32,774 bases of DNA from Balamuthia mandrillaris (GCA_031835245.1 JAVKOQ010000493.1:1-32774), one strand, 5' to 3'; shown: positions 9,948 to 19,964, counted from the stretch's first letter. Translations and numbers: made by a program. Notes: generated by a model from the sequence alone, not told the origin.

Positions 9948-11528
9948 TTACAATGCAGCTTTCACTTTGCCTTCTCCATCACCACCGTTGAAGTCGCCAT
10001 GCCTGCCACGACCTTTCATGAAGCTCTCCGCTCCTTTGCGGCCCTCCTTCATGACCGACGCCATTCCGTGCTCAAACTCGTTTGCCAGGGCTTCTTTCCA
10101 TGAGTTGCAATGAAACTGTTCGTAGGCGGAGGCTCTGTCCCCGCGAAGACACGTTTGGGGAAAGGCAGCGAGGGAGAGGGCCAAAGCTTCGGCAGATTCT
10201 CTGGCCTTGCCTTTGGGCACCACGCGATTGACGAGGCCCATTTGAAGAGCTTCGGAAGCAGTCACAGGCCGTCCTGTTAATATCAAGTCTAATGCTCTGC
10301 TCAAACCTGTTGAATAACGAAGGATGAGGAGAAAAGAAGAAAGAAGGAAGAATGAAGAAGACAGAAGAAGAGAAAAGAGAAGAAAGCAAGAAGAGAGAGT
10401 ACCAATCAAACGAGGCAAACGAACCGTGCCACCATCGATGAGAGGAACCCCAAAACGACGACAAAATACGCCAAGTATACTGTCCTCCTCTGCCACTCTC
10501 ATATCACACCATAACGCTGTGTTGTGTTTTGAAGAACAAAAAAATCTTAACACTGAGAAAGAAAAGTGTAAAGAAAGAAACGACGAGAAAGAAAGAAAAG
10601 ACAGAAAACAACGACAAGAAAGAACGGAAGAGATAACCAACCTAACTCCAAACCACCAGCGACCGCATAGCCAGAGATGGCAGCGATGACCGGCTTGGAG
10701 AGGAACATGCGGGTGGGGCCCATGGGTCCCTGGGCTCCCTCCTCCTTGCTGAGGACATTGACGCGAGCAGGATCCCCGCTGCCCAGCGCTTTCAGGTCTG
10801 CTCCTGCACAAAACTGCCCATTCTCGCCTTTTATTTTTTTTTTTGTGTTTTTATTATTTTTATTTCTTTTAAAAGTTTATATAAAAAAAATAGAGAAAAC
10901 AGAAAAGAAAAAAGAAAAAAGAAAGAAAAAGAAAGAAAAAAGAAAAGGAAACAGAAAAAGAAAGAGAAAAAGAAAAGGAAAAAGAAAAGAAGAAAAGGAA
11001 AAGAAAAGGAAAAAGAATAACAAACGAGAAAAAAAAAAGAAAAAGAAAAAATAAGAGAAAAAAAAGAAAAAAGAAAACTTAAAAAAGAAAAAGAAAATAA
11101 AGAAAAAAGAAAAAAGAAAAAGAAAAAGAAAAAAGAAAAAGAAAAAGAAAGAGAAAAAAGAAAAAGAAAAAGAAAAAAAGAAAAGGAAAAAGAAAAAGAA
11201 AAAGAATAACAAAAGAGAAAAAAAAAGAAAAAGAAAAAATAAGAGAAAAAAAAAGAAAAAAAAGAAAACTTAAAAAAGAAAAAGAAAAAAAAAGAAAAAA
11301 AAGAAAAAAAAGAAAAAAAAGAAAAAAGAAAAAGAAAGAGAAAAAAATAAAGAAAAAAAAGAAGAGATTACCAAAAAGGACAGCGACCAAGGCCTCCTCG
11401 TCCTGTTCGAATGCTTCAAACGCACGTACTAGGGCTTCAGCGGTGGGTCTATCGACGGCGTTGCGCGCCTCTGGCCGAGCGAGAATGATGGTGGTCACCG
11501 GCCCTTTCTTTTCGATCTTCACCACCAT
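9948..11528 (-). CDS. Enoyl-CoA hydratase/isomerase (crotonase) family protein
   Basis: Four exons (11528-11372, 10827-10642, 10516-10403, 10306-9948), all joined in phase 1, give 271 aa, normal for the family. Marks: ILARPEARNAVD in the first strand, CAGADLKAL (first oxyanion-hole residue), VIAAISGYAVAGGLELALWCD (second oxyanion glycine and the Glu matching Glu144 of rat enoyl-CoA hydratase), then FCRRFGVPLIDGGTVRLPRL. At the position of the second catalytic acid (Glu164 of the rat enzyme) this protein has Cys/Arg, as in a known FCRR-type subgroup, so plain hydration of 2-enoyl-CoA is doubtful. No obvious mitochondrial presequence or PTS1 (C terminus KAAL). An in-frame ATG 33 nt upstream (11561) is the alternative start. 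Confidence 0.85.
10870..11371. repeat. GAAAAA-type repeat filling hydratase intron 1
   Basis: About 500 bp of GAAAA/GAAAAA units, with a segment resembling itself near 11030-11100 and 11215-11280 (both contain AACTTAAAAAAGAAAAAGAA). On the sense strand it is a very long T/C tract inside the 544-nt first intron. Confidence 0.9.
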
Positions 11529-11614
11529 TTTTTTCCTGCCTGGTTCGTTTTCTATCGACAAAGTATCAACTTTTTATCTGTTTTTGGTTTTTCGTCGACC
11601 AAATTATCTAATAC

Positions 11615-11640
11615 TGTGATAATTTTCGATAATTATCACA
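11615..11640. other. Perfect 10-bp inverted repeat upstream of the hydratase gene
   Basis: TGTGATAATT and its complement AATTATCACA are separated by TTCGAT, about 90 bp upstream of the minus-strand ATG and 49 bp from the transposon's left end. It could form a hairpin or bind a dimer; no function is shown. Confidence 0.5.
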
Positions 11641-11679
11641 TATTACGATAGGATCAACAAATATCATAAATTGCCGACA

Positions 11680-11688
11680 ACAATTACA
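11680..11688 (+). repeat. Left 9-bp target site duplication of the MULE
   Basis: ACAATTACA directly abuts the left terminal inverted repeat and is repeated exactly at the right end. Confidence 0.85.
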
Positions 11689-11781
11689 GCAAAAATGGTA
11701 GATATCCCACCCCACGACCATAAACTTCCCACCCCACCGATAAAAATTCCACCCCTCAGGTAAAAGTCCCAACCTATTAGG
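11689..11781 (+). repeat. Left iterated terminal inverted repeat of the MULE
   Basis: Units start at about 11705 (TCCCACCCCACGACC), 11727 (TCCCACCCCACCGAT), 11749 (TCCACCCCTCAGGT) and 11767 (TCCCAACC). The order CTCAGGTAA then ACCC/CAACC is matched in the right end, so the repeats correspond unit by unit. Confidence 0.85.
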
Positions 11782-12112
11782 GTGACATGAATTATGAGTA
11801 ACTCTATCGTTACATTGCTACTGTGTTTCTCTTTGCTTGGCGAGAGGAATAACCGTTGTAAAAGAAACTGTCAGGAATTGAAAGCATGCTGTATCCTTGG
11901 TCAACGGTTATTCCTCTCACCATTCTTGCCCGCCATACTTTTCTTTTTGTTCCCGCCTTTTTTTTCAATAACGTTACCGTTACTTTTTCTTGGGTTGTAA
12001 CAAGGTCTTCTTCTTTAACTTTTTTCTTTCAACTAGAAACAGCTACACACAACCATCACACACCTTTTTTGTTTGTTTGGCTTTTTGTTTTTTCCTTTTT
12101 TTTTTTCTAATT

Positions 12113-14649
12113 ATGGAAGCGAAGAAAAAAAGATTTGCCGAGATTTACGGGTGGATTTTTGAACGAAAGGTTCCATTGCAGCAGCTTTCACGGTTGTACA
12201 ATGGTGGAGAGGATGCTCCGACCTTTTATCGAGTCCAATGGAGATCAACTCGTGGGCTTACAAAGCGAACAGGAGTGAAGGTGCTTAGTAATCAGCGGAC
12301 CACCCTTGAAGGAGTGAAAGTGTTGGTGGCGCCTAAAGTCAAGAAGGTGAAGAATGGGGTCCTTGAGGTTGCACTCAGCGAGAATCTTCACTGCTCTGGC
12401 GGCTTTGCCTGTGCTCCTCCTGCAAGAGGAAAGAAGAACAAAAAACTAAAGGACTGTGAAGTACAAAGCCGTTGGGTGGTGTTTAGAGATGAGCTAAACA
12501 CGGCCTACATCTACATCCAGAAGGAAGCCCAAAGCCACGGACCTGGGTTTTGCGCGCCTTCCGCTTTGCCTATGACACCTGCGCTTCGGCAGTGGCTCCG
12601 CCAGATGGATGGGCAAGGAACAAAAGAAGACGGAATGAATGGGAGAGGAGGAGCAATGACGGCGCACGAGCTGCAACGAATGTTGCTGGGGGGCGCTTGT
12701 GAGCTGGTCAAGGATGCTCGGGATGTACCCACTGTGCAGGAGATTGCCACTGTAATCCACAACGGAAGGAAAAAACTGCGAATCGGCAAGAAAGGGCAAA
12801 CCAGAGCAGAAGCCCTCCAAGAGGCCTTGAATCGGCCAGAACTGGCTTCTACTATCCTTTTCCCACCTTTGGAGAGCCGTGAAACGTACATCCTTGATCG
12901 CACGGCGGCCCGTCGGCCATGGATGATTTTTCTGATCGCGCCTTATGCAGTCACTGTGCTTCAGCGATGGGGTAAGGATGTAGTCGGCCTGGACAGCATC
13001 TACAAGCTATCCAAGTCACATCACCCCGTTTGGGCACTGGTGGTGCTAGATGACTTGGGACGGAGCTGGCCTGTTGCCTTCGCTGTTGCTAGCAAGGAAC
13101 GAGCAGCAGTTGTGCGCTTTTTCCTTTCGTCTGTTCGTCACTTTTTTGAGACACAGACGACAACGATCTACTCCCCAAAACCTACGTGGCAACCCTTCGT
13201 AATGATCGACAAAGACAAGGTGGAGCGTAACGGGGCGACAAGTGCTGGCTTTCAGGTGGTGTTGTGTGACTTTCATGCACAACAACTGTGGAGAAAAAAG
13301 TTGCGCAGTATGGTTTGTTCTCTCTCTTTCATGCATCTGCTCTCTCCCTCTCGTTGTTGCTCATACAAGTAGAAACTAACAATAATACCAAACAACAAGG
13401 GAAGGATGATGGAAGTGTATTGGGTTTGTTAAAAAGACTGCAACATGCCATGACAGAAGATGCAGAGGAAGAACCAACAAAAGTGTTGAAGAACTATTGC
13501 CAAAAAAAGAGGATTACCCGTTTTTGGCAGTACTTTGACAAGAACTGGCTTTCTCCTCCATGGGCATCAACGTGGAAAAGCATTGATCGTCCTGGGTACC
13601 GAGAGGGCTTGTGGAATACCAACAATGCAACAGAGACGATCTTTCGTAGCATTCTTCGTGATTTCCACTGCAAAGGCACCAAAGGGGATCACAACTTGGT
13701 CTTAACGCTAGCAGACAATGTGTTTCGCCGCTACAATGTGGAGCTCAACCGCATCGATGTACTACAGCAACGCCCACGCCTTGGTGTTTGCCGGCTTTGG
13801 AGGAGATATCAAGAGGGATTGCGGCTGGCACAGCACCAACAGAGTGAGAAACAGAAAGAAAAAGAAGAAATAGAGAATGGCAGCAAAAACGATGACAACA
13901 ACAACGACAGAGAGGAAAAAGAGGTAGAAGAAGGATTGAACGCACATTTTGTAGAGCTTGCTGACGGCGTTTTCAAATGGAATGAGTACGACGTGACTAT
14001 AGAATTGCCTTCATGCACCTGTCCTTACTTTCGGTATTATGGTAGGAGGTGCAAACACGTTTTTGGACTTGCTGCTCATCTACAGAAAACATTTTCAGAT
14101 CAGACCCTTTTAGAGCTTGGGCTGAAAAGACAAACAAGACGCACCAACAGCAGCACCTCACAAGTGGCAAGAATAGTTGAAGATGACATCGTTGAAGCAG
14201 ATGATACTGACTCCCTGGAGCAACGTGTAGCGCCTGTTACCCTTGATGATGAAGATGGGGAAGGAGAGGAGGGAGATGAACAGGACGAGGAACAGCAGGC
14301 GCTGCTACTGTTGGAGGAGCCATCAATGGATGAACTTGGTGAGGACGACGGCGGAGATCTTGAGGAAGAAACTTCTGAAGGAGAAGAACACAACAATAAG
14401 AAAGAAGAGAAGGAGGAGAAGGAGGAGAAGGAGGAGGAGGAGAAGGAAAAGGAGAAAGACAAACTGAATGCAAACAAAAATCAAGGAACAAAGCATCAAC
14501 ATCCAGTGGAGCCAAAAATCGAGTACTCTAGCAAGGAAGAAGCAGAACAAGCAATCGCATATGCTACAGGGAAGTCATCACCTGGGAGGCCGCGCAATAC
14601 AACAAAGAGGCCGAAAGTAGCAACCAACCTGCGACTCACAGAAGAATGA
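12113..14649 (+). CDS. MULE transposase (DDE fold, SWIM zinc finger, AT-hook-like tail)
   Basis: Two exons (12113-13307 and 13400-14649) give about 814 aa. An alternative splice, ending at 13312 and resuming at 13405, is also in frame. Candidate catalytic residues: D about 292 in VGLDSIYKLS, D about 365 in VMIDKDK, E about 477 in TNNATETIFR. The MULE signature LCDFHAQQLWRKKL (C-x2-H) lies between the second D and the E. Near residue 603 a SWIM finger reads CTCPYFRYYGRRCKHVF (C-x-C...C-x-H). The C terminus is long, acidic, then Lys-rich, and carries PGRPRNTTKRPK, an AT-hook-like DNA-binding stretch. It would cut and paste the element at its TIRs. The frame stays open upstream to 11990, but that part is T-rich and Phe-heavy, so the ATG after CTAATT at 12113 is preferred. 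No internal damage seen. Confidence 0.88.
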
Positions 14650-14737
14650 TTGCTTGAATTAAGTTAGTATCTCTTTTTTTTAAACAAAATCTCTCCCTCC
14701 TTTCCTACTTTTAGCTAACACCTCACACAAACACCAG

Positions 14738-15198
14738 AAACCGAACGTACCTTTCAATCAAATTTAACAAAACCTGAAACAACAAAGAAAAAGGCAGCGG
14801 CGGTGGCGGCGGCTGCACCAAAAAAACAACAAAATCAAAAAACAAAAACGCAAAGTGGTATGTTTGTCACTTTTTGTATCAAGCAGATTCTTTTTCTGAA
14901 GTTGATTTTTGTCATTTTTGAAGAGTGCAAAGCAAAGCGTACCTCTCAATGGCAAAAGAACTGTAAAACGGAAGAGATCTATGGCGTCGCACCCGTGGTG
15001 AACTACCAGGATCCCCGAGTGGACAAAAGGAAGCCTCTCTCTCCAAAACGACAACTGAAGCCCAACCCACGGTACCAGAAAACACAGGTCGTGAAGCTCC
15101 TCTCTCCTCAAAAAAAAGAACAGAACGAAGAAAAGGTGCCCAGCGTGACAAAGAAAAGACTGGCCAAAAGAACAAAACGAAAAAAAAAAGCCCCCTAA
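14738..15198 (+). CDS. Lys-rich basic reading frame inside the MULE (unassigned)
   Basis: Downstream of the transposase, on its strand, two segments (about 14738-14857 and 14924-15198) read as one frame through a 66-nt GTATGT...AAG intron: a Thr/Lys/Ala/Gln-rich start (KKKAAAVAAAAPKKQQNQ), then a tail with SPKRQLKPNPRY and KKRLAKRTKRKKKAP before a stop. There is no ATG at its head; an AG acceptor at 14737 suggests it is a 3' exon. It may be an alternative C-terminal extension of the transposase or a separate nucleic-acid-binding protein. I recognise no family. Confidence 0.35.
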
Positions 15199-15306
15199 AA
15201 AATAAATTTTTGATTTTTCTGATCCCTTTTCTCCACTCTCTAAAATAATGGCCAGCGCACGCTTTGGTGGCAAAATAGCACAAAAATAATAGGTTGTTAT
15301 AAATAC

Positions 15307-15398
15307 ATATTAGGGTGGGTAAATTACCTGAGGGGTGGGACGTTTACCGAAGGGGTGGGACTTTTAGCGTTGTGGGGTGGGACGTTTACCCGATTCGC
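15307..15398 (-). repeat. Right iterated terminal inverted repeat of the MULE
   Basis: On the plus strand three GGGGTGGGA cores (about 15333, 15353 and 15375) are spaced by AT-rich halves, the inverted counterpart of the left end, preceded by ATTAGGGTGGGTAA. Confidence 0.85.
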
Positions 15399-15407
15399 AC
15401 AATTACA
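15399..15407 (+). repeat. Right 9-bp target site duplication of the MULE
   Basis: ACAATTACA, identical to 11680-11688, directly after the right terminal inverted repeat. Confidence 0.85.
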
Positions 15408-15417
15408 AGAACAGGGT

Positions 15418-15448
<31 letters not shown>

Positions 15449-15919
15449 GCTTGCGTTCTTGCACGCACCCCTTCGGCCATGATGGACGAACGAGGAAGGG
15501 TCGTGTCGGCCAACAAGAAACAAATGAGGAAACGACGTTACCATCCTTTTGGTTTGTCTGGAAAACAACGAATGAAGAGCAACACGTTCTATTCGTTGCA
15601 AGTCTTGTTTCGCAGCTTTCAAACCTGCTTTCGTACATTTTTAGGACACCCACCACTTGGAACTTTCGAAGGTGTTCTTCGTTTCGCGCTTCTCGGCACC
15701 ACGCAATTATCACAGACTAATATATGTAACTTTACAAAACGATTTAATTAGAGTAATGCAGTCAATAACCTGGTGTAAAGCCTCGCGGCGATTACTGGAC
15801 AACCCCGCTTTAGTGTTCTTGCCAGCGAGGAGGGTTGGTTGCTCGTCTCCTCGTTCGTCCATTTCGTCGCCTTCTGGTCTTTTGTTAGTTCCAGAAAAAC
15901 AATAATAAGAAGCTGCAGA
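15408..15919. promoter_or_regulatory. 5' flank of receptor gene 1, with a CT repeat
   Basis: A (CT)n run lies at 15418-15443. Reading frames exist in the remainder on both strands but none resembles a protein and none links to the receptor's first exon. TAATATATG at 15718-15726 is AT-rich, about 195 bp before the ATG. Seen as intergenic DNA. Confidence 0.5.
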
Positions 15920-16352
15920 ATGCAACGCTCGTCTTCTTTCTTGGTGAACCTGTTGTTGCTGCTGTGCTTCAACCTGGTTCTCGTGGTGGTCGTTCACGGT
16001 CAGTCCGAAGGTAGCATTCCTTTTTTTTCTTTTTTTCTTTTGTTTATTTTATCTTTCTTATAATCCTCTTCAACAGATGTTTACATTAAGGCGAGCAGTT
16101 CTTGTGTGGCGGAATGCACGCAGAGTTCGCCTTATCGATCGGTTCAAGACTTTCTGACCGGTAAGTGCTGTTATGCTTTTTCTTCTTTTTTTTAAGTTCT
16201 GCTTCTGACAAAACTTTGGTAATAAAGACTATGGCGGTGACTTATGGTCCTTTTCTGCTTTTACCTTTCATTTGTTCCCCGGCGTTCATTCGCTTCCAGA
16301 TGGCTTCGACTTGGGCCTAACTCACTCTATGAGTTTCATGTATGCTATCGCC

Positions 16353-16396
<44 letters not shown>

Positions 16397-16851
16397 CAAT
16401 CTATGCTTGTTTGTTCTGCTTCATCTTGTTCTCCTTGTTCTTCTTCTTCTTCTTCTTCTTGTTCTTCTTCTTGTTCTTCTTCTTCTTCTTCTTCTTCTTC
16501 TTCTTCCTTCTTCTTCTTCTTCTTCTTCTTCTTCTTCTTGTTCTTCTTCCTTCTGTTTCTTTCTTCTATTAACCCACAAAACAGAGGAGAAGGAAGCGAT
16601 CGCTCCAAAGTAAGGCTTCAAACATGTGAAACCGCGTTGTACAAAAACGCCTCCTTTCAAGGCTTGACGTTGCAAAACAAGAACACGTGCCCGCAAGGGT
16701 TGTTGGTCGTTTACACAATGACTTTGCAACTGGATGATGTCGTGCTGAGCAATCCCGATGGAAGCGGGGTTTCCGTGCAGTCAGCATCCACTTTGTTGAC
16801 AACGGATGTCACCTTCTCTTCCTTCTTTGAGAATGCAGGTCACTCTCTCTT

Positions 16852-16883
<32 letters not shown>

Positions 16884-19519
16884 TCGTTTGTAGGTTGGCT
16901 TAAAAAAAAAACCGTTTCTTTTCTATTGAAACAAAAGTAACGGTGCAGTCGGTGAGTACGTGGTATAGTTATGGGTCCCTTATCGTGGAGAATGTTGGTC
17001 CTTCTGAGAATGCTACCGGTACATCTTTTATGCTATCTCTCTTTTATTTTTTCCTTTCTTTTTTTTCCTCTCTTTCTTTCTTCTTTTTCTTTTTCTTTTT
17101 ATTTTTATTTTTCTTTTTCTTTCTAACAGCTTTCACTCTAGCGATTCTGATTGTCGATTCGTCAACATGGAAATCGTTCGGGTCTGTTTCCGTTCTGAAT
17201 GCATCTCGACTTGGTATTTTCCTTCCTCTTCCGTTCTTGTTTCTTCATCTTCTTGTTCTTGTTCTTGTTCTTCTTCTTCTTCTTCATCGTTCTTCTTCTT
17301 CTTCTTCTTGTTCTTGTTCTTCTTGTTCTTGTTCTTCTTCTTCTTTTCTTCTTCTTGTTCTTCTTTTTCTTCTTCTTCTTCTTCTTATTCTTATTCTTCT
17401 TGTTCTTCTTCTTGTTCTTCTTCTTGTTCTTCTTCTTCTTGTTCTTCTTCTTCTTGTTCTTCTTCATCGTTCTTCTTGTTCTTGTTCTTCTTCTTCTTGT
17501 TCTTCTTCTTGTTCTTCTTCTTATTCTTCTTCTTCTTCTTCTTCTTTCGTTTCTCGGTTATTCTTATTCAACAATCATACACAGCGATAAACATAAGACA
17601 GACATCGCACTGGACTTCCGAGAATCAGCTCCTCTTGGAGCAGAACGACAATCGTGAGCGCTTCCTGTCCTTCATTCTTATAGTCTTTTACTAAATACCT
17701 TACTTTCCCATCAACAGCCGTTTGGATCACGGAAACCTCGGAATGGCAGCAAAAAGGAGAGGTCATCTTCCGAGAGAACAGAGAGGTGGAAGTGGAGCAT
17801 GCAGTGGATCGCTTAGTATACGCGAACCTTGGTAAGCATCTTTGTTTCCTTTGGGCTGAACTGTGGTCCTTTGTGAAGATACCTCCGCTGATTGTTTCGA
17901 ACTTCAGTTTTTCTTTTGTCCAGTTCCAATTGGATAAGCAAAGCCCCTGTTCGGTTCGTTGATAACGGCCCTGTCGCATCGTGTAAGTTTACCTACTCTG
18001 CTTCTCTCTTCTTTCCAGTCTCTCGCTTTCTATCCCTAACCTCTCTAAAGCGTTGATAACGCTGCAAAACAACTGTCGTCTTCAGAGCTACTTCACCTTT
18101 GTGGTGGAATCAACAGCTGCCTCTCCTCTCTTCACATGCACCAACTCCGAGCTCTTCACCAACGAACCCTGCACCTTCGAGTGTTCTGGCTGCGAACAGC
18201 TTCCGGGGCCTCTTCCAGTGGTGAGCTGGTCCATCGACCCAAGCTACCTTCGTTTGGACCAGAACGGGCAGGTCATTCTTCTCTCCATTCCTGACCCCGT
18301 CTTCTCCATTCGAGTTACGGACGTTCAACTTGAACCGCGCTTTGACATCGCGATAGTAACCGATGGAAGAAAGGGAAGCGAGGATGTGGATCTGGGGGAT
18401 GGTTTGGTCTCCATGTCCCCTGGAACTCCGCAACTTGACTTTGCTTTCTCGGTTCTTGCTTTCGACAGCTCCTCACCGTTTTCACTCCTACTTCGAGCTG
18501 TAGAAGCAGAAACAGACCAACAGCCGAAATACTTTGTGTCGGGAGACCAGAGCCGCGTGGATGTCGTTCTTTCACGCCCATTAGATTTGCCTTCGATGGA
18601 CGTTCGTTTTCCCTTCGGCACTCCCGACTTTCTTCTCACTCCTCTTACTTCCTCATCGTCGCCATCTGCGTCCTCTTCTGTTCTCTCCAACTTTACGCGA
18701 CTGGTGGAAGTGAACGGCGAAACGGGAGCAGAAGTCAGAAGTGTCTTCATCGAAGAGCTTTCGTGGCAACCTTCTCTCTCCACCTCTTCTCCTACTTCCA
18801 AGGCCATTTCATTCTCCGCTGTGACTCCCTCCAATGATGCGTTGCAATTCACCTTCTTCTCTTACGAAGAGGGAGAGACTTTGACGTTGAAGGATGGAAC
18901 GACGTTACCTCCCTTCGATAAGGACATCATCAAGTGGAGCTTCCGGGTTGAGCACTGGGATTGGGCCAACGAAGCAGAAGAAGCAGCAAACAACGAGCTG
19001 GTTTTGGAGATGACTTTCCTGAACTACGGGGGAGACGGGTGGACCAGTTTCCAAGAAGAAACGATTTTGTTGGATGGAGCTGATAACAACAGGCAACAAA
19101 AAGAGTTCAGCTTCGCTTCGACGGAGCTATCGGCGACATTGCGAGCGTTGGCGTTCGTTTGGATCGATGGAGACTATGAAACGGCGGTTCCGATGCAAGT
19201 GAACGTAGCACAAAGACCGGAAGGAGGAGGAGCGATGGAGTGGAAGTTGCGTTTGGCCTTCCCTCATTTCGGGAGTGGGATGGAGTATGACCCTGACCTC
19301 TCCGTTGTTGTGGAGGGAAGCGAAGGCGACAAGGACGATGGAGGAGATGACTCGGATGACTTGTGGTGGAAGGTGACGGTGCCCATACTGATCGTGGCCG
19401 CGCTAGCGGTGGTTGTGGTGGTGGCTGTTGTGTTCCACGTGTATAGGAAGAGCCGTTTATCCGAGCGGCACAAGACCTTGGAGCGAGTGAAAGCCAAATC
19501 CGCGGAACTGGGTGACTGA
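15920..19519 (+). CDS. Surface receptor paralogue 1: beta-helix plus ComC-like ectodomain, type I membrane protein
   Basis: Ten exons (15920-16010, 16077-16160, 16228-16339, 16585-16838, 16938-17018, 17142-17213, 17585-17653, 17718-17831, 17908-17982, 18051-19519) give 806 aa. Order: signal peptide (LVNLLLLLCFNLVLVVVV), Cys-bearing cap (YIKASSSCVAECTQSSPY), a beta-helix-like region (exon 4: LTLQNKNTCP, LQLDDVVLSNPDGSGV, LLTTDVTFSS), five Trp repeats one per exon 5-9 (STW, STW, SHW, SEW, SNW), then a large ectodomain with a Cys cluster (NNCRLQ, FTCTN, EPCTFECSGCEQL). Its end (about 523-739; KWSFRVEHWDW, EYDPDLSVVV) resembles the supersandwich domain of Dictyostelium ComC. One membrane helix (about 759-782) and a 24-residue tail ending SAELGD follow. 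Exon 6 could start 12 nt earlier (17130); the shorter form matches its paralogues. Likely adhesion or recognition at the cell surface (inference). Confidence 0.88.
16354..16556. repeat. CT, CTT and TTG repeats in receptor 1 intron 3
   Basis: (CT)n at 16354-16390, then CTT/TTG triplets. Together they fill the 245-nt intron on the sense strand. Confidence 0.9.
17217..17550. repeat. CTT/GTT repeat in receptor 1 intron 6
   Basis: About 330 bp of CTT with regularly spaced GTT triplets. The matching intron is short in paralogue 2 and absent in paralogue 3. Confidence 0.9.
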
Positions 19520-19577
19520 AAACCAAGACAGAGAGAGAAGAACCAAGAGATAGATCTGTATCAAACCTTTTAATAGA

Positions 19578-19780
19578 ATAAGAAGAAGAAGAACAAGAAG
19601 AAGCACAAGAAGAACAAGAAGAAGAAGATTGAGCATCAGAAGAAGAAGAAGAAGAACAAGAAGAAGAACAAGAAGCACAACAACAACAACAAGAAGAACA
19701 TGAAGAAGAACAAGAAGAAGAACAAGAAGAACAAGAAGAAGAACAAGAACAAGAACAAGAACAAGAAAGAAGAAGAAGAA
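19578..19780. repeat. GAA/AAC microsatellite in the 3' flank of receptor 1
   Basis: Begins about 60 bp after the stop codon; purine-rich on the gene strand, opposite in polarity to the intronic repeats of the same gene. The remainder up to 20006 is the 5' flank of the next gene. Confidence 0.9.
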
Positions 19781-19954
19781 GACAAAGATTTTTTGTCGAC
19801 AACAGTCCAAATTTTTTTTGTTCCTGGAAGAATGTTTTGGACGAACTGCCTTTACACAGGCAATCTGATCAAAAAAAAAGTGGGAGGGAAAACAAGCATT
19901 GAAACCTGGTCATGGTCTTTTCCCATTTTCGCGGCGGGTGTTGTTTTCTCCTCC

Positions 19955-19964
19955 TTGACGTCAA
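19955..19964. promoter_or_regulatory. TTGACGTCAA palindrome upstream of the small membrane protein gene
   Basis: A perfect 10-bp palindrome containing TGACGTCA, 43 bp upstream of the ATG at 20007. The same 8-mer lies upstream of two other genes in the window. Confidence 0.4.

Larger units (their letters stand above)
11689..15398 (+). mobile_element. Complete Mutator-like (MULE) DNA transposon, 3.7 kb
   Basis: Bounded by an exact 9-bp duplication, the size made by Mutator-like transposases. The two ends are inverted copies: left end GCAAAAATGGTAGATAT then TCCCACCCCAC; right end read inward GCGAATCGGGTAAACGT then TCCCACCCCAC. Each end holds three to four iterations of a unit of about 22 bp, CCCACCCC followed by an AT-rich half such as TAAAAGT, before TATTA/TAATA. 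Inside are the transposase gene, a basic reading frame on the same strand, and about 300 bp of flanking DNA with AT-rich stretches. Since the duplication is perfect and the transposase reads through, insertion looks recent and the copy may be active. It sits between the hydratase gene, whose ATG is 161 bp away, and the first surface receptor gene. Confidence 0.9.

Noticed and set aside
11990-12112. Upstream in-frame extension of the MULE transposase
   Set aside because: It is T-rich and gives a Phe/Thr-heavy stretch with no family resemblance; the ATG at 12113 opens the recognisable protein.
11689-15398. Element ends at the GGTA/TACC points (11697 and 15390) rather than at GC
   Set aside because: Those ends leave flanks that do not match each other; ends at 11689 and 15398 give an exact 9-bp duplication.
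15408-15760. Reading frames of about 120 codons on both strands upstream of receptor 1
   Set aside because: None resembles a known family, frames overlap each other, and part of the length comes from the CT repeat. Could be 5' untranslated or intergenic DNA.
17130-17141. Earlier acceptor for receptor 1 exon 6
   Set aside because: It is in frame, but the acceptor at 17141 gives the 72-nt exon seen in paralogue 2 and in the fused exon of paralogue 3.
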